Origin: JAOUEA01 sp963734685
GTDB taxonomy: Bacteria > Actinomycetota > UBA4738 > HRBIN12
Assembly (NCBI GenBank): GCA_963734685.1
Contig: CAVTIC010000002.1
Location: 1 to 64,000, forward strand
DNA length: 64,000 nt
Direction: 5' to 3'
Both the position numbers and the translations under genes were made by a program. The notes beneath the pieces are model-generated. The model did no database searches and was not told where the DNA came from. It saw only the letters and a list, made by a program, of their open reading frames with translations. Below are positions 17,034 through 26,250 of the stretch, in pieces (within the stretch, counting starts at the first letter, position 1; each line of letters starts with the position of its first letter).

Positions 17034-17195
17034 TCACTCTGGTTGGGGCGCCGCGCGACACGCTCCCGCGGGTCGGCTCAGCCGGCGAGGCGGGTGCGAG
17101 CGGGAAGACCTGGAGCTCGCCCGAGATGCCCTTGAGCTCGACGACGCGCGGCTCGCCGAACTTGAACTCGCCGGTCGGCGCGAGAAGGTCGTGGA
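17023..17195 (-). pseudogene. C-terminal remnant of a nucleotidyl cyclase
   Basis: The minus strand reads LVHDLLAPTGEFKFGEP, then RVVELKGISGELQVFPLAP, the last strands of a class III cyclase domain (ELKG motif). Upstream the frame meets a stop, and a shifted frame gives RVILA, consistent with a decayed gene. The catalytic residues are absent. Its end overlaps the alcohol dehydrogenase 3' end on the other strand. Confidence 0.55.
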
Positions 17196-17296
17196 CGAGC
17201 GAGGATCACCCGACGATCTCGTTCCCGGTCCGTGCGGGCTTGCCCGGGCCCGTCCGCCCGGGTACGGTCCGTCCGCCCTGATCGAAGGAGGCTGTC

Positions 17297-17566
17297 ATGG
17301 TCCTCGTGCAGTTCCGCGTGAAGGTCACGGACGTCGATCGGTTCCGAGCCGCGGTCGAGAAGCACACGCCCACCATCGAACAGCTCGGCGGCCGGCACCA
17401 CCGCGCCTACGTGAGTGAGTCGGACCCGACCGAGGTGTGCACGATGTCGGAGTGGGAGTCCCACGACGCGATGATGGCTGCCACCGACAAGTTCGGTGGG
17501 GATTTCAACCGCGACGCCGGCACCGAGGGAGTCGAGTGGGAGACGCGGATCTGGCACGAGCTGTAG
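17297..17566 (+). CDS. small ferredoxin-like-fold protein (antibiotic-monooxygenase-like)
   Basis: An 89-residue soluble protein: VLVQFRVKVTDVDRFRAAVEKH, then RAYVSESDPTEVCTMSEWES and a C-terminal WETRIWHEL. The beta-alpha-beta pattern with EW in the third strand suits a dimeric alpha/beta-barrel (ABM-like) protein. ATG 17297 has GAAGGAGG upstream. Catalytic or binding role unknown. Confidence 0.65.
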   Translation: MVLVQFRVKVTDVDRFRAAVEKHTPTIEQLGGRHHRAYVSESDPTEVCTMSEWESHDAMMAATDKFGGDFNRDAGTEGVEWETRIWHEL

Positions 17567-17623
17567 GGAACGGCGCGCCATCCGCGTGGCACTCAGCCCC
17601 AGGCACCGGGAGACCCCGCGCCA

Positions 17624-17762
17624 CTATCCCTTCGGCGGAAGAGGCGGTCCCACGAAGTCCTGCTGGTAGCGGGCTGCGATCTCCTTCAGCGTCTCGCGGT
17701 CGACGAACTCCTCGCCCGGTGGAGGCAGGCTGACCGCGCCGGCGGGCTTGCCGCCGTCGACT
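17624..17762 (-). pseudogene. C-terminal remnant of a cupin-domain protein
   Basis: A 44-codon minus-strand frame reads DGGKPAGAVSLPPPGEEF, then VDRETLKEIAARYQQDFVGPPLP and a stop. This resembles the C-terminal extension of actinobacterial cupin proteins, whose helix follows a PPPGEEF turn. The cupin barrel with metal-binding histidines is missing; a TAA interrupts the frame just upstream. Confidence 0.45.
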
Positions 17763-17846
17763 TACGGCTCATCGGGCACAGGGGGTTCGTCCCGCATGCA
17801 CATCCACTTGCACGCTGGGGCCGTTCCGAGGGTTCATACATCCGAC

Positions 17847-18373
17847 ATGACCGAACCGATCGTCGTCTCGGACGCGGCCCTCGACGAGCTCGAGGCGTCC
17901 CGCACCTTCGAGGCCTTCTACCAGGCCGAGGCTCGGACGCTGTTCCGGACGGCTGTGGCTCGTGACCGGCAACCGCGCCGAGGCGGAGGAGCTGATGCAG
18001 GACGCGTTCCTCAAGGTGTGGGAGCGATGGGACCGCGTCGGCGGGATGGACGACCCCGTCGGGTACCTCTACCGGACCGCGATGAACCTGTTCCGCAAGC
18101 GGTACCGGCGGACCATGCTCGCGGTCCGCCGGACCGTCGGGCTCGCGCCCGTCGAACGACGACTTCTCCGACGCCGAGGACCGGCAGGTCGTCCGGCACG
18201 TCCTCGCCACGCTCCCGCCGCGGCAACGAGCGGCGCTCGTGCTGACCGAGATGCTCGGGTTCACGTCCAAGGAGGCAGGGGACGCGCTCGGCGTCACGGA
18301 CGCGACGATCCGCTCGTTGACGCGCCACGGGCGCGACGCGTTCCGCACGGTGATGGAGGTCGACGATGCCTAG
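17847..18373 (+). pseudogene. ECF-type RNA polymerase sigma factor 1, two frameshifts
   Basis: Three frames together give a sigma-70 family protein of about 175 residues. Region 2 is EAFYQAEARTLFRTA, then LVTGNRAEAEELMQDAFLKVW. Region 4 is LPPRQRAALVLTEMLGFTSK, then EAGDALGVTDATIRSLTRHG. The frame changes near 17958 and near 18152. The stop overlaps the downstream propeller start by 8 bases, so the two were translated together. The same pairing occurs at 20766-22513. The indels make it a pseudogene as read, although both halves are well conserved. Confidence 0.75.
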
Positions 18374-19544
18374 GATCGCGGACGCCCTCGAACGCGAGAG
18401 CCGCACCGTCGACCTCGAGCAGGGCGACTTCGAGCGGCTGCTCGCCCGACGCGAACGCAAGCACCGGAACCGGCGGATCCGCGCGGGCGCCGTCGGCGTC
18501 TCAGTGGCGCTCGTGATGGGGATCGTCCTCGCCCGTTCGATGATGACGGCGGACCCCATCCCGGCAGATCCGCCCGTCGAGCCCACGCCGGCACCTGCGC
18601 CGGCAGCACCGGGCACCCTCGCCTACGAGCTCGACGGCGACATCTACGTGGCCGACCCGGACGGCTCGAACGCGGTCAAGATCGCGAACGGTCTTCCCGA
18701 CGGTAAGGACTGCGCCGACCATCCCGACGGGGGAACCTACGGAGCGGAGGGACCGATGTGGTCACCGGACGGGAGGTACATCGCCTTTCGTTACGGGGAC
18801 TGTTCCAACCCGGAGATCGGCGGCGTGATCAGCGACGCGGAGGGGAACGTGCTCGCGACGTTCCCGCGCGAAGGATGGGAGATCGCGTGGTCGCCGGATT
18901 CCACACTCGTCGCGGTGTGGGACGTCACGTTCGAGACGATCGGCGTCTACGGGCTCGACGGCGCTCGGCAGGCGCAGCTCACGATGCCGCCCGGATGGAC
19001 CCCTTCAGGCGACCACGACCCGAAGTGGATGCCGGACGGTACCTCGGTGTGGGTTGAGAACTGGGAGTTGCCGCTCGACGGCAGCGCGCCGCGGGAGCTT
19101 CCGTCGCGCGGGGGCGATCCGTACGCCACCTACTCGCCCGACGGATCGCTCGTCGCGTACAGCACCAACGGATCACTGACGGTTGCGCGGTCCGACGGCT
19201 CCGAACCTCGAGAGGTGTTCGACGAGGGGTCGTATGGGGCCGACTGGGGCCACCCATGGTCCGCGACCGGCGATCGGATCGCGTTCGCGACGAGCGGCCG
19301 CGGCAGTGCATGGTGGTCCGCCGAACTGCGCGTCGTCGATGTGGCAACCGGTTCGGTGACACTGCTGACCGAAGGGGAGCGTGGAGTGAGCCTCCACGCC
19401 ATAGGGTTCTCACCGCGGGGCGACCGCATCCTCTTCCGGAAGGACGAGGGCCGCGCGCATTCGTTGTGGAGCATCGGCGTCGACGGCTCCGACGCCCGCC
19501 TCGTCGTCGCCGGGACGTGGCAAGGGGAGTGGCTGTCGCCCTGA
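18366..19544 (+). CDS. membrane-anchored TolB-like beta-propeller, partner of sigma factor 1
   Basis: A 392-residue protein with about 45 charged cytoplasmic residues, one membrane helix (AVGVSVALVMGIVLA), a Pro/Ala-rich spacer and an extracytoplasmic propeller. The propeller has repeats such as PMWSPDGRYIAFRYG, WSPDSTLVAVWDV and YSPDGSLVAYSTNGSL. It overlaps the sigma gene, so by position it should act as that factor's anti-sigma or sensor. No canonical zinc anti-sigma motif (HxxxCxxC) is visible in the N-terminus. Its counterpart is 20766-21983. Confidence 0.75.
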   Translation: MPRIADALERESRTVDLEQGDFERLLARRERKHRNRRIRAGAVGVSVALVMGIVLARSMMTADPIPADPPVEPTPAPAPAAPGTLAYELDGDIYVADPDGSNAVKIANGLPDGKDCADHPDGGTYGAEGPMWSPDGRYIAFRYGDCSNPEIGGVISDAEGNVLATFPREGWEIAWSPDSTLVAVWDVTFETIGVYGLDGARQAQLTMPPGWTPSGDHDPKWMPDGTSVWVENWELPLDGSAPRELPSRGGDPYATYSPDGSLVAYSTNGSLTVARSDGSEPREVFDEGSYGADWGHPWSATGDRIAFATSGRGSAWWSAELRVVDVATGSVTLLTEGERGVSLHAIGFSPRGDRILFRKDEGRAHSLWSIGVDGSDARLVVAGTWQGEWLSP

Positions 19545-19590
19545 TCGCGCGGCGTGCTCCCGCGGGTTGGCTCTGGACCCCTCGGGCGGC

Positions 19591-20661
19591 TCATCCCTTG
19601 GCCGCGTCCCTCAGCAGCTGCGTTAGGCGAGTCACCTCGGTCAACGGGTCGGACGCGGGGCTGGGAAGGTTGGCCTGGACCGAGATGACTACCCCCTCCT
19701 CCGGCAGCGCGGCAAGGACGATCTCCGAGCAGCAGGTCGTGGGTGAGCTGATTCCGTTGTGGCCCACGCCGAGGCCGCTGTCCGAGAGGTCCATGGTCCC
19801 CAGTCCGTACCACTCGCCCTGGAAATCGGTCATCTCGCGAAGCGAGGCGTCGGAGACCACCAAGCCCCCGAACAGCTCGTACCCCCACTGGGCCAGGGAT
19901 GCGGGCGTCGACTCGACTCCCCACCCGTCGGCGGCCAACGCGTCCCCGACCGTGTAGACGAGCCCGTCGAGCGCCGGGTCGTCGAGGACGTCCGAGCGCA
20001 GGGCCTTCGCCAGGGGTCGACCGGTGACGTGCTCGACGATCGTTCCCAGGAGGACGAAGTTGGTGTCCGCGTACTCGACCCCGTTTCCGGCGGGAGCGGT
20101 GGGTTCGGGCAGCATCCGGAACAACTTGAGGGCGGTGGGCGCCTTCTCCGCCGGGTAGTAGAGCTCATCAGACCCGGGCACGTTCGGGATGCCGCTGCGC
20201 ATCCCGATCACCTGCCGGATCGTCGCTCCGTTGGCGTCGTACCAGCCGAGCTCCCGGGGGAGATGCTCCGAAGCCGGGTCGTCGATGTCGAGGCTGCCGT
20301 CCTCGGCCAGTCGGAGGATCTGGGCGGCGACGACGGTCTTGCCGACGCTGTGGGTCGGGGCCGACGAATCGGGGGTCAAGGTGACTCCGTCCGCTGATCC
20401 CGCGGCACCGGTCCAGCTTCCGCGATCGGCGACGATGACCGCGGCCGTGACCCCGGTGAAGGTGCCCGCCTCGATCTCGGCATCGAGCGCCGCCTGGAGC
20501 GCCTCGGCGGCCGATCCCGAGAGGGCTCCTTCAGGGAAGTCGGGGAATCCCCCGAGCGCGTAGGTCGGCGAAGGACTCGCTTCCGTGACTTCGGGGGTCG
20601 AGGAGCCGCAGGCCGCGGCGACGAGCACCAGGATCGACACGACCTTAGTCGCCGGGCGCAT
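19591..20661 (-). CDS. beta-lactamase/DD-peptidase-fold serine hydrolase lipoprotein
   Basis: A 356-residue exported enzyme of the class C beta-lactamase-like family. The N-terminus is a lipoprotein signal with Cys18 (LVLVAAAC). The nucleophile motif SVGK is at about residue 104, the second motif is YADTN, and HNG stands for the KTG box. Such proteins are carboxypeptidases, esterases or beta-lactamases. I chose ATG 20661 because the lipoprotein signal starts there. It is convergent with one propeller gene and directly downstream of the other on the same strand. Confidence 0.8.
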   Translation of the reverse strand: MRPATKVVSILVLVAAACGSSTPEVTEASPSPTYALGGFPDFPEGALSGSAAEALQAALDAEIEAGTFTGVTAAVIVADRGSWTGAAGSADGVTLTPDSSAPTHSVGKTVVAAQILRLAEDGSLDIDDPASEHLPRELGWYDANGATIRQVIGMRSGIPNVPGSDELYYPAEKAPTALKLFRMLPEPTAPAGNGVEYADTNFVLLGTIVEHVTGRPLAKALRSDVLDDPALDGLVYTVGDALAADGWGVESTPASLAQWGYELFGGLVVSDASLREMTDFQGEWYGLGTMDLSDSGLGVGHNGISSPTTCCSEIVLAALPEEGVVISVQANLPSPASDPLTEVTRLTQLLRDAAKG

Positions 20662-20765
20662 CGTGGACGAGGTCCGAGTTCCCTGGATCGCCTTGCCGAC
20701 CGCCGGATTGACGCGGCGCTGCCGAACTAGTCGTCGACCAGAACCTGGAACTCTGCCGTGATCCC

Positions 20766-21983
20766 TCACCCGCCACCGCCGTGGGGGTCCCGGTACTCGA
20801 CGGGGTCAGCGTTCCACCAGTCACACGACGAGCAGAACGAACCGCCGTTCCAGCTCGCGTACGTGAGGTCGTCGATGGGTTCGGCGTCGCCCGATCCGTC
20901 GGCCTCGATCACGAAGGCGCGGTCCGATGGATAGGTCACTGGCACTTCGCGGCCCGGCTCGAACGAGAAAGCGACCTGCGCCCCGTCAGGCGACCACACG
21001 GGGTTGGTCGCATCCCCGTCGATCGGGAGCGATGGGACGGGCGATGCTGTGGAGCCGTCGGCGGGAGCCACGAAGACTGCGCCGTGATCGTCGGTGAAGA
21101 CCATCCGCGTCCCGTCGGGCGACCAGGCGAACCCGAACACGCTCTCGTCCTCGGCGAGCAACTCGATATCCGAGCCGTCAGCATCGACGATGAACAGGCC
21201 CCTCGGATCCCCTTCGCTGTAGATGGCGAGGCGGGAGCCGTCCGGCGACCACGCGATCGCCTCTACGTCGACCCCCACACCAGGCAGCTGCACCAACCGA
21301 GAACGTTCCCCGGTGCGCGCGTCGATCAAGTCGATCGTCCCGCCCCCGGCCCCGAACACGAACTTCGTCCCGTCGGGAGACCACGCGGGCGCCGCGGAAA
21401 GGTCCGCGAGGTTCGACGCGAGCTCGGTCACGAGACCCGTCGACGGGTCGACCACCGAGAGCGTCGCGTCGCGCCACACGAGGAGCTCGGCGCCCGTAGA
21501 CGACCAGAGCCAGTACCACGGCCCGTCGAAGACCCGCCGAGGCTCGAACGTCTCATCGACGACCCAGAGCGACCCCGGCGTCTCGAAAGCGGCCCATCGC
21601 CCATCGGCCGACCACTTGGCCCTGTGCACATCATCGAGGTCCGAGACGAGGACGCGCTCCTCGCCGGTCTCGGGGTTCACGGCGACTAGGTCGCCGGGTG
21701 CCTCGTCCGATGTTCCCGTGAACCGAAGCACTTCGACGTCGCCACGGACGATCGGCGCGGTCGGCGTCGGTTGGGTCACCGGAACGTTCGGTGACGCCTC
21801 ACGCAGCTGGGACGCGCCCGCGAACACCACCGCGAACGCTGCCGCGACCCCGAGCGCCCCGACGACCACGGTCCTCGCGGCGCGGCGGCGCGCCCGACGT
21901 GTCAGCGGCTCGGCGTCGAGGAACTGAACCGGTTCCTCGGCCGCCATGCGCTCGAGGAAATCGCGGACGTCCTGATCGGTCAT
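20766..21983 (-). CDS. membrane-anchored TolB-like beta-propeller, partner of sigma factor 2
   Basis: A 405-residue protein: an N-terminal cytoplasmic helix region (TDQDVRDFLERMAAEEPVQF), a membrane helix (TVVVGALGVAAAFAVVFAG) and a propeller with five to six repeats of the type PAWSPDGTKFVFGAG, IAWSPDGSRLAIYSEGD and PVWSPDGAQVAFSFEPG. The start overlaps the sigma stop (ATGA), implying coupled translation. The C-terminus contains CSSCDWW, which could bind a metal or form a disulfide. Predicted to regulate the sigma factor from across the membrane; that role is inference. Confidence 0.75.
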   Translation of the reverse strand: MTDQDVRDFLERMAAEEPVQFLDAEPLTRRARRRAARTVVVGALGVAAAFAVVFAGASQLREASPNVPVTQPTPTAPIVRGDVEVLRFTGTSDEAPGDLVAVNPETGEERVLVSDLDDVHRAKWSADGRWAAFETPGSLWVVDETFEPRRVFDGPWYWLWSSTGAELLVWRDATLSVVDPSTGLVTELASNLADLSAAPAWSPDGTKFVFGAGGGTIDLIDARTGERSRLVQLPGVGVDVEAIAWSPDGSRLAIYSEGDPRGLFIVDADGSDIELLAEDESVFGFAWSPDGTRMVFTDDHGAVFVAPADGSTASPVPSLPIDGDATNPVWSPDGAQVAFSFEPGREVPVTYPSDRAFVIEADGSGDAEPIDDLTYASWNGGSFCSSCDWWNADPVEYRDPHGGGG

Positions 21984-22513
21984 GTCGTCACCTCGGGGAT
22001 CTGGCGGAGGGCTTCGAGCCCGCGCGCGACGAGCGAGCGCACCGTCGCCGGACGGCAGTGCAGCAGGTCGGCGATCTCGGACTCGTGGAGGTCTTCGTAG
22101 TAGCGCAGGACGATCGCCGCTCGCTGCCGCTGGGGAAGCGAGAGCAGCGCCGTGCGCATCGATTCGTACGCGGGGACGTCGCGATCGGTGTGGCCGTCGC
22201 GGAGCTCGGCGGTCCGCCGCTCGAGGTAGGAGCGCTCGACCGCCCGCCGCCGGAAGGTGTCCTTCGATAGGTTGACGATCGTCCGGCGGAGGTAAGCGTC
22301 GAACGCCTCTGGGTCCCGCAGGTGGTGCAGGCGGCCGACGAACCGAAGGAAAGCCTCCTGGACGAGATCCTCGGCGAGCGCTCGGTCGCCCGTCAGCAGG
22401 TAGGCGAGCCGGAACCCGGCCGGGGCCGACCGCACGTAGACCTCCTCCAGCCGGCTTTCACGCCCCTGCTCGGCTCCCATATCGGCGACCATCGTCGTCT
22501 TTTTCGTACCCAC
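21980..22513 (-). CDS. ECF-type RNA polymerase sigma factor 2
   Basis: An intact sigma-70 family protein of 177 residues or slightly fewer. Region 2 is RLAYLLTGDRALAEDLVQEA then FLRFVGRLHHLRDPEAF. Region 4 is LPQRQRAAIVLRYYEDLHES then EIADLLHCRPATVRSLVARG. The annotated GTG 22513 has no convincing ribosome site; ATG codons at residues 8 and 12 are alternatives. It heads a two-gene operon with the propeller. Confidence 0.85.
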   Translation of the reverse strand: MGTKKTTMVADMGAEQGRESRLEEVYVRSAPAGFRLAYLLTGDRALAEDLVQEAFLRFVGRLHHLRDPEAFDAYLRRTIVNLSKDTFRRRAVERSYLERRTAELRDGHTDRDVPAYESMRTALLSLPQRQRAAIVLRYYEDLHESEIADLLHCRPATVRSLVARGLEALRQIPEVTT

Positions 22514-22616
22514 ATCACCAGGACGTACGAGGACCCGAAAGTGTTGCGAAGCTGGGTGGTCGGCGTGTTGCGTATCTCACCTGAGCGACTGACCTGAGCG
22601 CGATCGCCGTCATGCC

Positions 22617-22665
22617 GATCACGCGAACGTCACCGCCGTTTGCGTAGCGACGTCGCCGCGTGATC
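22617..22665. terminator. hairpin between transporter and sigma operon
   Basis: GATCACGCG and CGCGTGATC form a 9-bp stem around 31 bases that contain a further ACGTC/GACGT pairing. It lies just downstream of the minus-strand transporter gene and upstream of the sigma gene, and could terminate the former or act in the promoter of the latter. Confidence 0.35.
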
Positions 22666-22703
22666 GACAACACTGCCGATCCACAGGTCTCGACCATTCC
22701 TCC

Positions 22704-23912
22704 TCAGCTCGGGATCCCGAAGACGGCCACCACGGCCATCGCCGATCCGATGCCGGCGAAGAAGACGACCCAGGCCCATCTCTCGGCCCGCCATGCGAGC
22801 TGCCCGGCGATCAGCGCCTGCAGCAGGTAGTAGGCGGCGAACACCCGGGAGGCCATCGCAACGACCGCGGTGACGTCGGTGAGCACCACGACGACGATCG
22901 CCGGGACCAAGAACATCGGGAAGGTCCACTGCCTGGGCAACCGATCGCCGACCAGCCCGGCCAGCATCTCGGTCCGGGTCTCGGTGTCGTTCACGATCGC
23001 CGACAACTGGCTGCCGAGCGCCGCGGCCATGATCAGGAACGGCAGGAAGACGCTGACCTGCTCGGAGACTTCGAAGATCGCCGTCACATCGGTGGGAGGC
23101 TCGACGCGGGCGAAGAGGATCAGTGAGAAGGCGACGAACAGGACGTACACCGCGGAGGAAATGTACTGAGCCGCGCGCATCGACTTGACGCGCGTGTCTA
23201 CGGAGAAGTAGGCGCCGATGTAACGGGATGACTCGAACCCCTGGACGAGCACGAAGAGCCCGAAGAGTTTGCGGAACGCCTCGGCATCGGCGGGGGGGTC
23301 GAGGTGAGGCCAGTCGAAGTCGCCGCCGACCAGCTGCTGGACGTTGAAGGTGGCGAAGGCGACGAGGACCGCGACGATCGCCGACAGGTTGAAGGCCGTG
23401 GTCTTGTTGCCCAGGTCGTTGAGTGCCATCAGGCCCTTCGCGAAGCCGTAGATCGTCAGGATGGCGAGCAGCACTGCGGCGGTCGCGGTGACGACTCCGG
23501 GCGAGTAGAGGTCGCCCAACGGAAGGAAGATCAGCGTCATCAGCAGCTGGGCGTAGTAGGCGACATTCACTACTGAGGCCGCGAGCAGCGCCCAGAGCGC
23601 GAAGGAGTTCCACCGGTGCAGCGGATCGGGCTTGCCCACCAGAGGCTCGTAGTTCTTGATGTTGAAGGAGATCGCGAACCCGGTGAGGATCGCGAGGAGG
23701 CAGAGCCCGAGCATCGCCCACGGGGCCTCGTAGCCGAACAGCAGGATGATGATCGGCGAGAAGACGATGAAGCCGACGTCCATGATCTCGGCGAGGGGCA
23801 CCACCGTCGCCTTGTATGCGGTTGACCCCTGGACCTTCGGTCGGTAGAGGACCAGGGCGAGTGCGACCAGGGTGACAACCGCGACGATGCTGCTGAACAG
23901 CCCGGCGCTCAC
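22704..23912 (-). CDS. polytopic membrane transporter (APC/LeuT-fold-like)
   Basis: A 402-residue integral membrane protein with about eleven hydrophobic helices and almost no soluble domain. The helix pattern, the ASVVNVAYYAQL segment and FVLVQGFESSRYIGAYF suggest an amino-acid-permease or Nramp-like fold, but no definitive signature is visible. The substrate is unknown. ATG 23912 begins directly with the first helix. Monocistronic, with an unexplained 365-base region upstream. Confidence 0.6.
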   Translation of the reverse strand: MSAGLFSSIVAVVTLVALALVLYRPKVQGSTAYKATVVPLAEIMDVGFIVFSPIIILLFGYEAPWAMLGLCLLAILTGFAISFNIKNYEPLVGKPDPLHRWNSFALWALLAASVVNVAYYAQLLMTLIFLPLGDLYSPGVVTATAAVLLAILTIYGFAKGLMALNDLGNKTTAFNLSAIVAVLVAFATFNVQQLVGGDFDWPHLDPPADAEAFRKLFGLFVLVQGFESSRYIGAYFSVDTRVKSMRAAQYISSAVYVLFVAFSLILFARVEPPTDVTAIFEVSEQVSVFLPFLIMAAALGSQLSAIVNDTETRTEMLAGLVGDRLPRQWTFPMFLVPAIVVVVLTDVTAVVAMASRVFAAYYLLQALIAGQLAWRAERWAWVVFFAGIGSAMAVVAVFGIPS

Positions 23913-24277
23913 CGCTCACCTTCCCGGTCTGGCTCAGATGCCAAAGTTCTATCAGATGCCGCCGGCGTGGCCGCGTATCCGAGCGCCGGGAGCATGGTGA
24001 TGGCGATGAAACGATGGGACTGGTTGGGTTCTCGATGTTCCACACCTGGATCACGAGGATCTGCCTCAGCCGAATCGCTCGCGATCCTGGGCCGGTGACC
24101 GTCCCGTCGTCCCCGCACGGCGGCGGAAGGCTCCATTCGACAGGTTGACGATTGTGCGACATCATGTCCTGGACGCGATGGGTCTTTCGACCCTGGTCGC
24201 CGCTCCACCGCCGAAGAAGCATCGAGGGATCTTCCGGAAGACGAGAGGAAGACGAAGGCGAGGGAAGGAGGGGCTAC
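23913..24277. other. intergenic region without a recognised gene
   Basis: This region lies between two divergent genes. Short open frames exist on both strands, but none has family-like composition or a ribosome site. The last 40 bases are purine-rich (GGAAGACGAAGGCGAGGGAAGG) and serve the downstream start. The rest presumably holds the two divergent promoters; I could not place them. Confidence 0.5.
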
Positions 24278-24703
24278 ATGGCGTTGTCAGACATGCTGAG
24301 CGAGTTGGCCCATCGGGCGAAGGAGGCCGAGGAGCGGGCCCGCGCGGCGAGCGCTGAGGCGAAGGACAAGGTTCGCCAGCGCGCAGACGAGGCGTCCGAC
24401 TCGGCGCGCCAGAAGGCCGACGAGTTGAAGCAGGGGTCCGACGCTGCTCGGCAAGGGGCCTCGGATCGCTGGGGCCAGGTCCACCGGGACTGGTCGAAGC
24501 ACGTCGACCAGGTTCACACGAAGATCGGCGAGAAGAAGGCGAAGCAGGACCGGAAGTGGTCGCAGATGGACGCCGACGTCGCGGCTGACGACGCGAGGGC
24601 GGCGTGCGACTTCGCTGTCGCGGCGGTCGAGGAAGCGGAGTGGGCCACCCTCGACGCGATCCTGGCGCAGAAGGAGGCTGACGAGGTCGCCGCGCGCACG
24701 TAG
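24278..24703 (+). CDS. charged helical (coiled-coil) protein 1
   Basis: A 141-residue, highly charged Ala/Glu/Lys/Arg-rich protein that should be almost entirely helical. Heptad-like stretches include HRAKEAEERARAASAEAKDK and RQKADELKQGSDAARQ. It has no membrane segment or known domain. The shape recalls LEA-like or phasin-like stress proteins. ATG 24278 follows AAGGAGGGGC. Two further charged helical proteins occur at 29712 and 31124, the latter pair around an HdeD-like gene. Confidence 0.6.
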   Translation: MALSDMLSELAHRAKEAEERARAASAEAKDKVRQRADEASDSARQKADELKQGSDAARQGASDRWGQVHRDWSKHVDQVHTKIGEKKAKQDRKWSQMDADVAADDARAACDFAVAAVEEAEWATLDAILAQKEADEVAART

Positions 24704-24789
24704 CGGCACGGCGAGCTCGTCACGGATCTGCCGGGTGCCCGCCCCGGTGGGTCCGCATCAAGATCGTCAGGGATGCACGAACGTGTTTC

Positions 24790-26142
24790 TCACCCCACGG
24801 GTCGCGCCGGTCGCCCGATCGCCACGCGGCAGACGCCGAGCACGGCGTCGCGAGGCCTGAGCGATCGCCCGGCCGGCGATGCGCCGATCGCGTGCCTGGG
24901 AAGACGGACCCGAAGCGCCCCCGGCCGCGTCGTGAAGCCGAGCGGAGGGTCGAACGTGACGGACTCGCCGTCGACACCCGCCGCCACCGGTGCCGAGGCG
25001 TCGACCTCGAACGTCGGAGCGGCCCACGAGGCGTAGCCCTCGAAGCGCTCGGGATGCCCGGCGGCGGCCTCTGCGATCAGCGATCCCGCGCCCCGATCGC
25101 CGCGAACCTCGACCGAGATCACCCCGAGGACGCCGGCGTCGAGCCGGGGACGGGTCATGAGTCCATCGACCGTGTCGCCGTACGGGTCGTTCGACACCTG
25201 GATCACGTGCGCGCGCTCGTGACGGCGACCGACGGCGTCCGTGAACGAGAGCGCGAACGGCTCGGTGTCCGGGCCGAGCATCGAGGGCAGCGCCGACAGC
25301 GCCGTCTCGACCTTCGCGTCGCGGTAGTCCGGCGACCGGACGATCTCGGCGTACAGGCCGAGCGACACGCTGTTCACGAACACCCGTCCGTTCACCTCGG
25401 CGAGGTCGATCCGTCGTTCGATCGCATCGCCGAACGCGTCGAGGGCGCCGAGGACGTCGCGTCGATCGAGCCCGAGATCGAGCGCGAAATGGTTCCGCGT
25501 CCCCGCGGGTACGACGACCATCGGCATGGCCCGCCGCGCGGCCACGGCCGCGACGATCGCCTGGGAACCGTCACCGCCCGCCATCCCGATCGCGTCGGCG
25601 CCGTCGTCCGCCGCGGCCTCGGCGAGGGAGCGAAGGTCCGATCCGGGCTCGAGCGTGACGACTCGGATGCCGCGCATCTCGCACGCCGCCGCCAGGCCGA
25701 CGCGGTCGGCCTTGCCGTCGCCGGACCGCGGGTTCACGATCAGGACCGGACCTTCCGCCGGCGGCACGGCGGTGCCCGCGAGCGGCGGCGCGAGGGCGTA
25801 CCGGCCGAGTGCCCACGCGGCGACGACCATCGCCAGCCGCGCGACTGCGAGCCCGAACGCGACCGGCCCCTCGACGATCGCGACGGACAGGAACGCGACC
25901 ACGGCTGCGGCGAACACGGCGATGGCGATCGAGCGACGCACGCCGGTCCGGGTCACCCAGTACCAGGCCGCGCCGATCGCCACGATCGCCAGGGGGACCT
26001 GCACCAGCAGGCGTCGGAGGTCGTCGGCGATCCGCCACACGGTGATCCCGAGGACGGCGACAACGAGTGCGATCGCGGCCGCGGCGGCAGCGCGCCGACG
26101 GAACGACGGGCCGAACGTTCGGTCGGATGATCGGTCACGCAT
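24790..26142 (-). CDS. membrane-anchored diacylglycerol/lipid kinase, copy 1
   Basis: A 450-residue protein. Four or so N-terminal membrane helices occupy residues 15-140. A diacylglycerol-kinase catalytic domain follows: VLIVNPRSGDGKADR (nucleotide loop), GMAGGDGSQAIVAAVAARR (the GGDGS signature), VPAGTRNHFALDLGL and DGESVTFDPPLGF. It phosphorylates a lipid such as diacylglycerol or a sphingoid base by family analogy. ATG 26142 is used because the helical N-terminus starts there; the long upstream frame is antisense to the BTAD gene. Divergent from that regulator; paralogue at 60754. Confidence 0.85.
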   Translation of the reverse strand: MRDRSSDRTFGPSFRRRAAAAAAIALVVAVLGITVWRIADDLRRLLVQVPLAIVAIGAAWYWVTRTGVRRSIAIAVFAAAVVAFLSVAIVEGPVAFGLAVARLAMVVAAWALGRYALAPPLAGTAVPPAEGPVLIVNPRSGDGKADRVGLAAACEMRGIRVVTLEPGSDLRSLAEAAADDGADAIGMAGGDGSQAIVAAVAARRAMPMVVVPAGTRNHFALDLGLDRRDVLGALDAFGDAIERRIDLAEVNGRVFVNSVSLGLYAEIVRSPDYRDAKVETALSALPSMLGPDTEPFALSFTDAVGRRHERAHVIQVSNDPYGDTVDGLMTRPRLDAGVLGVISVEVRGDRGAGSLIAEAAAGHPERFEGYASWAAPTFEVDASAPVAAGVDGESVTFDPPLGFTTRPGALRVRLPRHAIGASPAGRSLRPRDAVLGVCRVAIGRPARPVG

Positions 26143-26250
26143 CTCGGATACGGAGACGCTATCCGTCGCAGGTGATCCAGCGCAACGCCCACCGCCCGTC
26201 CCGTTTGACCCCTCGACGCCGGTGGTGGGAGCATCCGCCCGGAGGGTTCT

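Noticed and set aside
22630..24222. Long antisense frame over the transporter gene
   Set aside because: Arg/Pro-rich composition typical of a GC-rich shadow; the transporter frame has clear membrane helices.
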